From positions 22,517,723 to 22,581,722 of the forward strand of contig NC_057767.1 of NCBI RefSeq assembly GCF_010389155.1: a stretch of DNA of 64,000 nucleotides, given 5' to 3'. A model generated the notes under the pieces. That model searched no databases. It was not told where the DNA came from and saw nothing but the letters and a program-made list of their open reading frames with translations. This stretch comes from Erigeron canadensis (lineage: Eukaryota > Streptophyta > Magnoliopsida > Asterales > Asteraceae). Positions 34,481 to 45,679 of the stretch are shown here, one piece after another (within the stretch, counting starts at the first letter, position 1; every line of letters starts with the position of its first letter). The translations under genes and the position numbers were made by a program.

Positions 34481-37400
34481 ATGTTGAGGAATACCAAATG
34501 GAAGGTTGACAGGCCTAAAGTAAAAGTTGTATTTCGCCTGCAATTTCATGCCACAAATGTAAGCTTTTTTCCTTTTTCCTTTCTTTTCAATCATTAACCA
34601 TGCCCCTACTAACACAGTAGCTTATAAATGAGATTTTATGTTTCCAACTAAGAAACTAACATGTTCCTAGAGATCATTGGTGTCCCCTTCACAAAAAGAA
34701 TATTAAAAGAAATAAAACTTTTTGAGCTTCTCATTTGGTGTTTATTATCTGGTTCGTAGTATGAACATATGTTACTAAATATAATGTCTTGAAAAATTAG
34801 TGACAAACGAACTTCATGTTCCTTTACTATACGATGTATATCGATCATACAATCATCTAAAACTTTCATTCACTTGCATTATATCTCCATTCTCCATCAT
34901 AGTTGAAACGACTTATGCACCCCTTATTTATTTTCTTTTCTCTTAAATGGTTGCAATTTATCAGATTCCATCGAGTGGATGGGAAAAGTTATTTGTCTGT
35001 TTCATACCTGTTGAATCTGGAAAGATCATTGCAAAGACTAGCAAAGCAAATGTCAGAAACGGGACATGTAAATGGGCAGATCCGATCTACGAAACTACAA
35101 GACTGTTTATAGATTCTAGAAACAAGCGATATGATGATAAACTATACAACCTCATTGTGGGGATGGTATGTTTCCATTTTTCAATTCCAATTAGCCATTC
35201 TGCAAAATGCATATCTTGATCCATAGTTATTGTTTGACCATCTCACTTGTTTAGTGAAATTCAGTAATTTTGTCTTTTATTAGAAAGACAACCATTATAC
35301 ATCCGCCGTTCTGAAAAAATGAAAATAGTTACGCATCCACACGAATTCCACACAATATAGTCCACCTTGGGAGTGTGGGACTAGAACCAACAACCCATTA
35401 GTTGATAGAGCAACTCAAATACCACTACAACCAAAGCCCTGGGTTTCTATTGTCTTTCAAGTTATATTTATCATCATTTGTTTGATTTATCAGGGCACTT
35501 CACATGCTAGTATCCTCGGCGAGACTACCATTAATCTTGCAGAGTATGCGGACGCATCGGAACCTTATGTTGTTGCTTTGCCTCTTCATGGATCAGACAA
35601 TGGAACCATATTACATGTGAGCAACTCTTGATTTCTTTGAATAAGTATTCTTGGGGGACCGAGTCTAATTGTTTTGGGGTATTGAGAGTATTTTTTAAAT
35701 GTAAATTACCAAAAATCCAGACAAAAATAATTTCATGAAAAACACAAATTTCATAGTATTATTATCAAATATGTTTTCCTGACTGTTTCAATTAATTTAT
35801 TTTTCCTGTCACTACAACACTTAATTTACCTTACTTTTACCAGGGTGATTGACTTGATCCTTTTTGTGCCAGGTTACAGTTCAGTTGTTGACGGCTAAAA
35901 CTGGATTCAGGTATAGTATTTTGAAATATTAATACTATTAATTTTGATCAACAAGCTTCCTTTATTTATTTCTTTATTGAAGGGCATTTTAGGATAGCCC
36001 TGCATTTTCATTGGATGAAACGGTCTGCAGAGAGTATAAAACTTTTAGAGTAATTTCATTTACATTATTGAACTATAAATCCCCAATAAAAGCCTCTCAA
36101 CACAATCAGAATATTGTATACCAAGAAAATGTATATGCATGCTTTAAGCCTTTGGTTATGGACTTAGAATATAAATTTTAAGAACACCGAAAGTACTCAT
36201 ATATCCCCTGAACAATTATCAATATGGTGAGTTGATTAGTATGTAACAAAATAAACATTCACTAATTTCATCACAATAAACACACAATAGTCAAGCAAAT
36301 GTTGCTAGTCTACTGATTGATGCATCCCTGGTATTACCCATACCCACAGGTCATGGGTTTGATTTCTTGCAGTGATAAGTCTGTGGGGTTTTCCCCCTGA
36401 AATGCCTGCCCTACTTTTGAACCCTATGGGAAGGAGTGGAATTGGTAGGGCCTACCCTTGTATGGTGAGATGTTTTCTGATGTCCTTGGTTTTAAAAGGC
36501 GATAGGCGCACAAAAGCGATAGGGTACATTTCAGAAGCGCAAAAGCGGCGAGCTTTTCGTACGCAAGGCGCACACTTATGAAGAAATTTTATAAATTATT
36601 TATAGAGTATTTGTAACACATAAATTACAAAAACAACATCAGTAAGATACTCGTTTAAGTCCGGCTTCGATTAAATTTGGTATTTATAAAAAAATTCTCA
36701 AAAGATTGTTGTTCTCGTTGAGGAAAAAGAAAGAAGAGATCAATCTTGTTGTGACAGAAGAAGTAAGAAAAAAAAATTACTTACTTTTATAAAAAAATCC
36801 TCTTGTGTACAAAAAGCTCACGCTTTTTAGTGCTTTTTAGCGCCTAGGCTCACAAAAAAAGCCCAAAAGCGCGCGCTTTCTGTTTACCCTACGCCTTGAG
36901 TACCAAAAAGCTCTAAGGCTTGCGCCTAGCGCTTAGGCGCGCTTTTTAAAACCAAGCTGATGTCCCTACTCGACTAACCGTTCAAAAAAAATCTCTTCAA
37001 TAATCAAATTTAACACTTAAGACTCCTTTTAAATCACCACTGACTACCAACCCGACAGACACCCTTATCATGTTTCTACACTGAAACTACCCGCCTCCGC
37101 ATTGGGTGGGTAGTGGGTACAGTCTTAGTCATCATTACTCGCATACAGTCTGCTCATATGGTGCAATGAAAAAGTAAATTGACCATTGTACCCTTTTAAT
37201 TTAATCTTGAGGTTTAAAATAAATTAAAAGAAAGTTCTTTATTAATTTGTTTTGATTTTTTTATTTGTGCTTTGGAAGGTTATATTATACAACCCAATGC
37301 ATTATTAACTTGGATTTTACATGTTGACAACTCGTAACCTGCCACTGCATTACCACACCCATCCGTCCCCACTGGTCATCTAACTAGCAGTTGGTATCAG

Positions 37401-40400
37401 TAACCTGCCATGTTTGTATTATTATCTTCTAGGATTATGCTCAGTGGCTCACAGTAGCTTTGTGGAATCAAATTATTGGAATAGATTACTTCACTCTTAT
37501 TGACCTTTAACTCTGGTGCAGAGAGTTTGAACAACAGTTTGATAGGGGCTTGCAAAGCAGCAGCAATCTAAACCGAGAAGGGGAACCTACCATTGCCACA
37601 TCGTCTTCCGAATTACAGATCTCTGATGATCACGGAGATAAGGTTTGATTATCTATTGAGCTATCTTTGAATATTCAAAAAACCTGTGAGTGGTAACAAA
37701 ACTGAGAATCATGTGACCAAATGGATACCGCCAATGATTTGTGAATATTGCAACTTTTATGTGGGGAGTATAAGTACTATAAATACGATTCCTCTCGCTA
37801 GAGATACTTAAAGGGTTCTTTGGCCTTTGGGGGGGGGGGGGGGGGGGGGGGGTTCAATTTGAAAGCAATTATCTACTTGGTCGAAGTAATTAGTTTCTGA
37901 TGTTAGGATGGATTACCAATTCTTTATTTTCTCAGTTTTCCAATTATCTACTTGGTCGAAGTAATTAGTTTCTGATGTTAGGATGGATTACCAATTCTTT
38001 ATTTTCTCAGTTTTCCAAACAATCTAAACCATCAAAAGTGCTTATAACAAGTTCAAGCTACCAAATCACATCCAAACGCCATTTCATGCAGTATATTTGT
38101 TCGAACTTATTATTTCATTATGTTTATCCAGTATCACCTAATCATTTATATAACCCACATGCAAACACTCCCTTAATTACTAGTCAGATGCATTATAATT
38201 TTGGCCTTAGGATCACTAACATGAAAAAGATAAAATTCGAGATTATCACGTGCCCTTTTGTCTTATTTTAAATAGGTTAATAATAGAATACATTTTGGAT
38301 CGGAAGCTGAAAAGTTAATATCAGCTGTGGAAGAAACGGGCATCCATCAAGATTTTTCATATCCGGCACTTGAATATAGTGGTTCGTGCAACGCCGCTGA
38401 AAGTTACTATGCTGATAAGCATGATTTATCTGGCATCCATGAATCCCGGGATTCAAACGGGACAGTGCATAGTCAAAAACTGCCAGCTGAGGAGGCAGAG
38501 AGGCGTGATCAACAAAGGTGGATTTCAGATCACTCAGTAAATAATGACTTAGCAATTGCTCATGAAGAGAATCATAAACTCAAAGGAAGCTTGGAAATTG
38601 CTGAAGCTTTCATTTCCGAGCTTAAGCAAGAACTAAACGTACTGTATAGCCGTGCTAATGAGATGGGTATGGAAACACATAGGATTGCAGATCATCTAAC
38701 AAATGAGATTTCCTCAGGCCTTAAACTCGAAAGAGAGATTAGGATGCTTAGATCAGAATGTTTGAAGTTCAAAGATGAGCTAGAACAGTTGAAAGAAATA
38801 AAAGTAAGGTCACAATTTATAGATACAGCACATGATCAGCGTGTAAATGGACATTTCCTTGTGAGGGATCGAATAAAGAAGCTGCAAGAAAAATGTTATA
38901 TTGGTATCCGTGAATCTGATTTGGGCTTTGTACACTCGGAATTAGAAGTGCTTCTTGGCATTTTGCAGAATCTTGAAGTGGGAACTGGATTTACAAGAGG
39001 TTATGATTTGGGAGAAAATCAAAGTGTGGAACTTTTAAGTCAACTAAATGAAGCAAGATCTGAAAAAGGAAGTCTTATAAAAAAGATGAATGAAATGGAG
39101 TGTTACTATGAAACATTAGTGCAGGAGCTCGAGGAGAACCGGGACCGGATTCTTGGAGAGTTTCAGAAGCTCAGATATGAGCATTCATCTTGTGTTTACA
39201 GTATTTCAACCTGCAAAGCCGAGACTGAATCAATTCGACATTGTATGAAAGATCAAATCCTGAAATTTGACAAAGAAAGATATGATTTGGGCTCTGTTAT
39301 TGAGGATCTCAATAACAGGGTAATGGTTGCTGAAGCACTGGTGCAAGAACTTGATGAAAGCCGAGAACAAATTCTGGGAGAGTTTAAGAGCCTAAAACAG
39401 GAGCATTCGACATGTGCTGGCACTATTTCAGCCTGCACATCCAAGATGGAAGCAATACACCATGATATGAACAATCAAAGCTTAAAGTTTGCTAAAGAAA
39501 GACATGATTTGGGACAGGTTAATGAGGAACTCCAGAAAAGGGTTACGGCTGCTGAATCGCTTGTGCAAGAGCTCAAAGAAAACCAGGAAAAGGTTACAGG
39601 AGCATTTCAGCGTTTTAAAGATGAACATTCAACCTGTGCTGATATAATTTCGACTTGCCAAACCAAGACTGAGTTGATTAGCCGTGATATGAGCGTTCAA
39701 AGTTTAAAGTTCGCTAAAGAAAAACATGATCTGAGTTGTGCTAAAGAAGAGCTTGAGAAAAGGGTTTCAGACCTCGAGAAAAACCGAAAACAGATTCTAG
39801 GAGAGTTTCAGATCCTAAAAACCGAGCATTTAACATGTGCTGACATTGTTTCAGCCTACAAAACAGAGATTGAATCGATACGCTATGAAATGAACAATCA
39901 AAGCTTAAAATTTGCAACTGAAAGACATGATTTGGGCTGTATTATTGAGGAGCTCGAAAGAAACCAGAAACAGCTTGTCGAAGACTTGCAGAGCCTTAAA
40001 CACGAGCATTCGGCTTGTGTCGATACTATTTCAACGTGTGAAACCGAGACTGAATCACTACAACAAGATATGAAAGATCAAATCTTGAAAGTTACTGCAG
40101 AAAGGGATGATTTCAGGTGTGTGAATGAGGAACTCAAGAAAAGAATTTTGGAGCTGGAGGAAAGCCGGGAACAGATCGTGAGAGAGTTTCAGAGCCTTAA
40201 AAACGAGCATTCGGAATGTGTCGATACGATTTTGACCTGCAAAACCGAAACTGAATCAATGCACCATGATATGAAAGATCAAATCATGCAAATAATTAAA
40301 GAAAGAGATGTTCTGAGTTGTCAGAATGAGGAACTCAAGAAAAGAATTTTGAATCTGGAGGAAAGCCGGGAACAGATTGTGGGAGAGTTTCAGATCCTAC

Positions 40401-42883
40401 GAGATGAGCATTTTTCTTGTCACGACAAAATTTTGGCCTGCAAAACTGAGACTGAATTGATAGGTCATGACATGAAAGAACAAATTGTAACATTTACTAA
40501 AGAAAATCATGCTATAAGTTGTGTTAATGAGGAACTCGAGAAAAAGGTTACAGAGCTTAAGAATAACAGTGAACATATTTTGGCCGAGTTGGAGAGCCTT
40601 AAATGTGAGCATGCGACATGTGGGGACACTATTTTGATCTGCAAATCCGAAACGGAATTAATATGCCAGGATTTGAATGATCAAATGTTAAAGTTGGCAA
40701 AAGAAAGAGATGATTTGGGTTGTGTTAACAAGGAGCTCGAGAAAAAGGTTATGACTCTAGAAACAGCACTGGAAAGGGCTCGTTTGAATTACTCTGTTGC
40801 AGTGATGCAATTGCAAAAGAATCTTGACATGCTATCGTCTCAAGTTTCTTCCATGTTTGAGACCAATCAGAACCTTATTAGAGATACCTTTTCCGAATCT
40901 TCGATACCTTTATCTCAAAAGTGCCTAAATAGAACCGTAAACTGTGGTCAAAAACAGCTCTTTGACGGTGATGATCTTTCAGATGAAGATTTTTATATAA
41001 TATGTTGTGCAAACTTGTACTTGGATGTGTACACAGTGACTCTCAAGGAGAAATTATTCGAAGTGAGTATCGATGTCAACAAAATGAAGGAACAACTAAA
41101 CAACTATAAAAAGAAGTTAGAACTTTCACATGACAAGAACGAGACTGAAGGGCGGTCAGAATCTTTACGGATAGCTTTCATGAAAGAACAATGTGAAACC
41201 ACGGTACAAGATTTGAAGCAACAGCTTTTTGTTTCTAAAAGGAATGGTGATGACATATTGATTAAATTGCAAGATGCCCTTGATGAAATCGATAGCAGGA
41301 AGAAATCCGAAGCTTCTTACTTGAAAAGGATTGAAGAATTGTCGTTAAAGATTGTGGGGTTGGAAGGTGAGTTAGAGTCGGTACATGCTGAACTTGATTG
41401 TGCTCTCTTGAACCTTGAATGTTGCAAGGAAGAGAAAGAAAAGAGTGTTACTTTGCTGCAACAATGTGAGGAGGAGAAGTTGAAAATCATGTTTGAACTT
41501 TCTCTGTTGCAAGAGCAATTAGCCCAGAGAGAAGATAAATCACTTCTTTCAATCATGAGTTCTGGCTCATGTTTTCAAGATTTACAGAGAGAACTTGTGC
41601 AACTACACAAGGTAATTTGAGCTGTAATCTTTAAACATGCATAATGCTCTATATTTCTATATGTATATCATGTAACAAAAATTTTGATCATTTGTTTCCT
41701 ACCACAGGCCAACGAAGAGCTCGGGAGAATATACCCAGATTTTAAAAATTTTCCGGGTGATGGAAATGCTTTAAAAAGAGTGCTTGCCTTGGAAATCGAG
41801 CTTGCCGAAGCATTGACTGCGAAGAAGAACTCAAATAACCAATTTCAAAGGTAGTCATAATTCATAACATTTATCAAATAATCATATCATATCGGTATTA
41901 CAACATTCAGAGTGTTAAAATAGCCAGCTTATAAAATGTTCACTTTTTTATTCACCCTCTTAATTCTGAATTATTAATGAGTACATCATAATGTTTTATA
42001 TAAAAGCCTTAAGGGTGTACTGTACTCCTGCCGAGTCTGCTGTTTAAGTATTAATAAACTTGACAGGGTTTGTTTTGCGTTACCGAGCCTTTAGAAAGCA
42101 GTGCTTTGGCTCTTGTAGTGAGAAGCTAGCTCACTGATTTAGCTTTTATGACCTTGGTTCCTATAGATTTGAATTAGAAGTCTTTGAGGCGATAGATTAT
42201 GTTTAAGAAATATAAGTCAGCCAAGTAGCTCTTATAGTTAGAGGTGGCCTTATACAATCCATGTACTTCAAAATAGGTTAGCTTTTTTTCAAATCCTTTC
42301 ATTCTCGGTCACTCTGCTCAGAAACTTGGTTCGTAGAACACTATTTAATACATAAGTTTTTTTAAAGATATTAAAGAAAGTGGATAAGCGGTGGTTACAT
42401 GGTAATCCGATCTTATTTGAAGCGGTTTGAGTCATCTTGGCTTGTCAGATTGCCAAGTATGATCCATGCATATTGCGGCTCAGCTTGGACACATCTATAC
42501 ATCAGTTTATATTGCTTAAACGTGTGAATGGATAGTCAATCTCAAAAAGGTCAAACACAGTGCAGTAGAGCTTACATGATATTCTTCTGTATGTTTTCAG
42601 TTCTTTCCTTAAACAGCACGGCGATGAAGCAGCAGTCTTTAAAAGCTTCAAAGACATCAACGAGCTGATTAGAGACACATTGGAAATCAAAGGTAGTTAC
42701 GTAAATGTGGAAACTCAACTAAACGAGATGCATGAGCGTTACTCAGAGTTAAGCCTGAAATTTGCAGAGGTTGAAGGAGAGCGACAAAAACTTATGATGA
42801 TCGTCAAGAACATTAGATCGCCTAGAAATCAGCATCACATTAAACGCTCCTCATCAGAAACACTGGATAAGAATCTTTTGTAG
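34481..42883 (+). CDS. NT-C2 (EEIG1/EHBP1) domain, long coiled-coil protein, eight exons
   Basis: Exons are 34481-34558, 34965-35165, 35494-35616, 35873-35910, 37522-37642, 38276-41611, 41708-41850 and 42601-42883. All junctions are GT..AG and the frame is kept, giving 1,440 aa. Residues 1 to about 150 form an EEIG1/EHBP1 N-terminal C2 domain (VKVVFRLQFHAT, NGTCKWADPIYET, SILGETTINLAEYA), a domain thought to anchor proteins to membranes. The remainder is a long heptad-rich coiled coil. It matches the Arabidopsis 'myosin heavy chain-related' family in domain order and exon layout (small C2 exons, then one huge coiled-coil exon). It has no motor domain and is not a myosin. Residues from about 467 to 1016 consist of eight tandem repeats with a paired-cysteine motif. 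The last residues are basic and serine-rich (KRSSSETLDKN). The cellular role is not known from sequence; membrane or cytoskeleton tethering is inference. Confidence 0.92.
35283..35448 (-). mobile_element. tRNA-derived SINE in intron 2 of the NT-C2 gene
   Basis: On the minus strand a box-A-like TGGTTGTAGTGG is followed about 60 bases later by a box-B-like GGTTCTAGTCCC. This is the internal promoter pair of tRNA-derived SINEs. Flanks share an AAAGACAA core, as an imperfect target duplication. Borders are approximate. Confidence 0.55.
36310..36475 (+). mobile_element. SINE-like sequence in intron 4 of the NT-C2 gene
   Basis: A GGGTTTGATTTC box-B-like sequence near 36355 lies in a segment (ATGCATCCCTGG upstream, then CCTACTTTTGAACCC and GGCCTACCCTTG) that resembles plant SINE bodies. 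No target duplication was identified. Confidence 0.4.
36485..36956. mobile_element. hAT-like MITE in intron 4 of the NT-C2 gene
   Basis: The 472-bp element has inverted ends that both start CTTGGTTTTAAAA. It is flanked by CTGATGTC at 36477-36484 and 36957-36964, a perfect 8-bp duplication. A 9-bp reading, CTGATGTCC, is equally possible if the terminal C is counted as flank. The arms are rich in AGGCGC/GCGCCT words (AAAAGCGCGCGCTTTC and similar), and no ORF is present. Confidence 0.8.
37829..37852 (+). repeat. Poly-G tract in intron 5 of the NT-C2 gene
   Basis: A run of 24 consecutive G residues lies in an otherwise AT-rich intron. Such a run could form a quadruplex in DNA or RNA. It is also a typical place for an assembly length error. 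Confidence 0.9.
37866..38015 (+). repeat. Perfect 75-bp tandem duplication in intron 5
   Basis: Positions 37866-37940 are repeated exactly at 37941-38015. The unit includes TTATTTTCTCAG, an acceptor-like sequence, so the duplication also doubles a possible cryptic splice site. Perfect identity suggests a recent event or an assembly artefact. Confidence 0.95.
39113..40762 (+). repeat. Eight coding tandem repeats of about 64-74 codons
   Basis: Within exon 6 of the NT-C2 gene, protein residues from about 467 to 1016 are eight degenerate repeats. Each has a LExxREQILGEFQxLK-like start, an EHSxC..I..C motif with Cys-x6-Cys, an HDMKDQ-like block and an ERHDLG..NEELEK-like end. Six copies keep both cysteines. 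Copy 4 has Tyr in place of the second Cys, and copy 7 reads HFSCHDKILAC. This is internal tandem duplication of a coiled-coil module. Confidence 0.9.
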
Positions 42884-43300
42884 AGTCAAAGTTAGTCAAC
42901 CATAGTGTTTAAAAGTCGACAGAATCTGTGAATAGTTTTGGGATTAACTGCAGGATGCTCGAATAGAATATGCTAGTGTTTTCGGGTGGTGTAAATGGGT
43001 TTAGTGACAAAGGGTAGAACCGTTATGCAAATGTTTTAACAAAGCTTTCGGTCATCTAACTTTTCTTCGACTTTTGGCTTTGCTATTCCATGTAATGATT
43101 CACATTTGTACAGATATTCATTCTTTCATCAGGTTTTCTTGTGTTTCTATTCAACAGTTCTCTTAAGTTGTTATGTACTCGGGTTACGGGTACCACATTC
43201 ACCTTAAATTATGGGTTAAAGTTCAGGCATAAAGATTGAAAATAAAATTACAAAATTCAAACTGCTAATAACTAGATAATGAATGTTAAAACTGTCATTT
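42884..43300 (+). other. 3' flank of the NT-C2 gene
   Basis: This is the presumed 3' UTR and downstream DNA. No clear AATAAA was found close to the stop, although plant signals are often degenerate. No other feature was seen before the SINE at 43319. Confidence 0.4.
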
Positions 43301-43318
43301 AAGTGAATAGTAAGTTGT

Positions 43319-43644
43319 CACGCTCAATGGTTGAAAGACCATCCCTTGCATGAGGTCTTCTATTTAAGGCTTGGGGAGGACATAGAAATTAAGTCCTTTT
43401 ATGAGATCTTGACTTGGGTATATCCAGGTTCAAGTTTGAGGTGGCAGGGTTTACCCTTATTAATCGTCGTGCATTCAGACAGATTAGTAGGGGGTCTACC
43501 CCCCCCCCCCCCATCGGGTATTTGAAATTGACATTTCTACTTCAAGGGAGCTCTCTAGCGTGGACCCGGTTAAGACAACGTATATTAGACCTTCCGCTGT
43601 CTAATCGTGACACAAAGTTTCCAGCAAAATTCAACTTTAAAAAA
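43319..43644 (+). mobile_element. SINE with perfect 18-bp TSD
   Basis: The 326-bp element is flanked by AAGTGAATAGTAAGTTGT at 43301-43318 and 43645-43662, an exact 18-bp duplication. Its 3' end is A-rich, next to the second copy. A box-B-like GGTTCAAGTTTGAG lies at about 43428. A run of 14 C residues is at 43499-43512. There is no coding capacity. The long perfect duplication implies target-primed insertion that is fairly recent. Confidence 0.88.
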
Positions 43645-43662
43645 AAGTGAATAGTAAGTTGT

Positions 43663-44111
43663 AATCATTACACTTTACCTAAACGACACGATTTTGTGAA
43701 GTATAGAAAATACTTTGGGACAGAGAGTAGCTTATGTTACAGTTACAATGAAAAATTGGTGTTTTATCATCACAGAACTAAGTAACGATCAATGTGACTA
43801 ATTTGTTAGGCTTGCCTAAAAATTTAGTGCTGATATGGATTTCATTCATTTCTCTCATCTTAATCGTTATCTGAAAGTCTTTAGTTAATCATAGTAAGCA
43901 ACAATTAATGTTCAACTTGAGAGGCTCTGGTAATGTCCAAGACCATTGGGTCCAAAATTATTCTTCAATTTTTCTTTTTCATTTTTTCATCTTTTTATGC
44001 TACGTTCAAAAAAACAAAGACCTCTATTGGATGGTTTTTAACTATTGGATCCTTGCTAGGATGTGTTTATGAGACACGGCAAAAAGATTATATTTGCTGA
44101 TTTTCAAGTTA
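43663..44111. other. Intergenic DNA, no recognised feature
   Basis: AT-rich sequence in which nothing coding or repetitive was recognised. Confidence 0.5.
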
Positions 44112-44919
44112 CAGTAGAATATTTATAAATCAATACTCGATAAATTAATAATCTTGATAAAACTAATAATTTGTTTTGTCCCAACTTGGGACCAGTTTAA
44201 AATTAGACATCAATAAAATAATAAGATAATAATTTTTTTTGAAACCCCAAGGTAAATATACAGGTCCCATCAAAACTATAAATTAATAATTTCTTAAATA
44301 TTCTAAAATTTTTAATATTGTTTAGTAAAAAATGAATCTATAGTCACTTGTTTTTTTTTAAAAAAAAAAACTTTAAATCTATGTTGAAATTATCCTTAAA
44401 TTTCTACATTGCACTTAAGAGTTAAGACATTGTCGCAACAAAAAGTTGTGAAAATTTGTTAGCCGCTTATTTCCGAGTGATTGATTTCAAAATTACTGTA
44501 TCATCCTCAACTTTATTATCAACTAGATTTTGAACAGTATCCATCACAAATTCTTCCATGCTTTGAACTTCATAACATTCATTATTTTCACCAGGATAAT
44601 CCGGCAACTCATTCACATCCATTTTGTGCTAATAATGCATACCCGTAATCAAGCTCTCAAACTCACGAATGTCTTCTTCATAGTTTACATCGTTTAAATT
44701 ACTTGAGCCGATTGAATTTATGAAACGAATTTTATCGTTAGCAATTTGCTTTGGACTCTTGTGTCATTTGATGTGTGAATGTACATTGGATATGAAAATT
44801 AAAAGTGATACATAAACTTCTTTAAATTAATAATTTATTAATTTATCGATATAATAACATCTCGATAATTTTATAAAATATCAAAGTCCCAAGATTATTA
44901 ATTTATAGAGGTTTTACTA
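44112..44919 (-). mobile_element. Pogo/Lemi-like (Tc1-mariner) element relic
   Basis: The left end CAGTAGAATATTTATAAATC and the complement of the right end TAGTAAAACCTCTATAAATT are inverted copies, and TA lies on both sides, as for pogo-type elements. On the minus strand the interior keeps a degenerate transposase tail, with MDVNELPDYPGEN, YEVQSMEEFV and VEDDTVILKSITRK. These match the C-terminal end of plant Lemi/Tigger-like transposases. The catalytic part has been deleted. Confidence 0.78.
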
Positions 44920-44921
44920 TA

Positions 44922-45502
44922 TACATTCAAGATGTATCTTTGTAGTAAAAACAGTGATGGTTTCATGCAAAAATTTAAACCGACTCCATTTTAGCGGTCT
45001 TGCTTGCCTCTAGGAGTCGGTCCCTGATACACCATGGACGGCCATGGTATTAGATTTGATACCGGATATCTCAAATGAATCTGCACTTCATATGGATTCC
45101 ATGTCATGTTGGGAAAATTACTTTCGAATTGTACGTATATTTCCTCTACAATAAAAAGAGATATCGCTTGATACAACATTCTCCGGTTTTGAAATATTCT
45201 CTTACGGAAAAAAAAAGTTAAAAAGCATTTTTCTCTAAAGTAAGAAATAAATTTGTTACTTTGTAAATCAGTGAGCTATTGATTTAGTGGTTGATGGACA
45301 AGTAAAAGCTTTGCTACTTTTTGAGGTCTTAGATTTAAACATCATAAATAATTTGATGTGTCATCTTGCGTTTGCTAAGTCGGGTTTAACGAAGTATTAG
45401 TATTCCGTTAAAAAGTTAACCTTATTTTACGTACAATCTTTTTATACAAATTAAAATCTTTAAGTGGTTCATTTCTAAACAAGATTGTTTCTTTCAAACA
45501 TT
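44922..45502. other. Intergenic DNA, no clear feature
   Basis: The segment 45270-45350 has weak SINE-like words (TAGTGGTTGATGG and later AGATTTAAAC) but no convincing box B or target duplication. The rest shows nothing recognisable. Confidence 0.4.
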
Positions 45503-45635
45503 GGCTATATTTCTAAACATATTTGTCAAAGTTTAGCAGCATATTTGATATTGTCAAGAAAACATTTACGCCATAGTGCCATACACATGTGCAAGAATGA
45601 ATGGCTGCTGAAAAAATGTTATCAAATTAAGGAAG

Positions 45636-45663
<28 letters not shown>
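45503..45663 (+). repeat. Direct repeat X, copy 1
   Basis: GGCTATATTTCTAAACATAT through GAAGATTTATATATA ends in a TA microsatellite. The same sequence recurs at 47030-47163 with a roughly 26-bp internal deletion. Its last part recurs again at 47621-47669. The first two copies flank the minisatellite-bearing foldback element. Confidence 0.9.
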
Positions 45664-45671
<8 letters not shown>

Positions 45672-45679
45672 GATCAAAT

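Noticed and set aside
34903..35112. Alternative frame over exon 2 of the NT-C2 gene
   Set aside because: The frame at 34965-35165 gives the conserved C2 sequence with correct splice phases, so the other frame is a shadow.
45270..45420. Possible SINE on the plus strand
   Set aside because: A box-A-like TAGTGGTTGATGG is present but box B (AGATTTAAAC) is poor and there is no target duplication.
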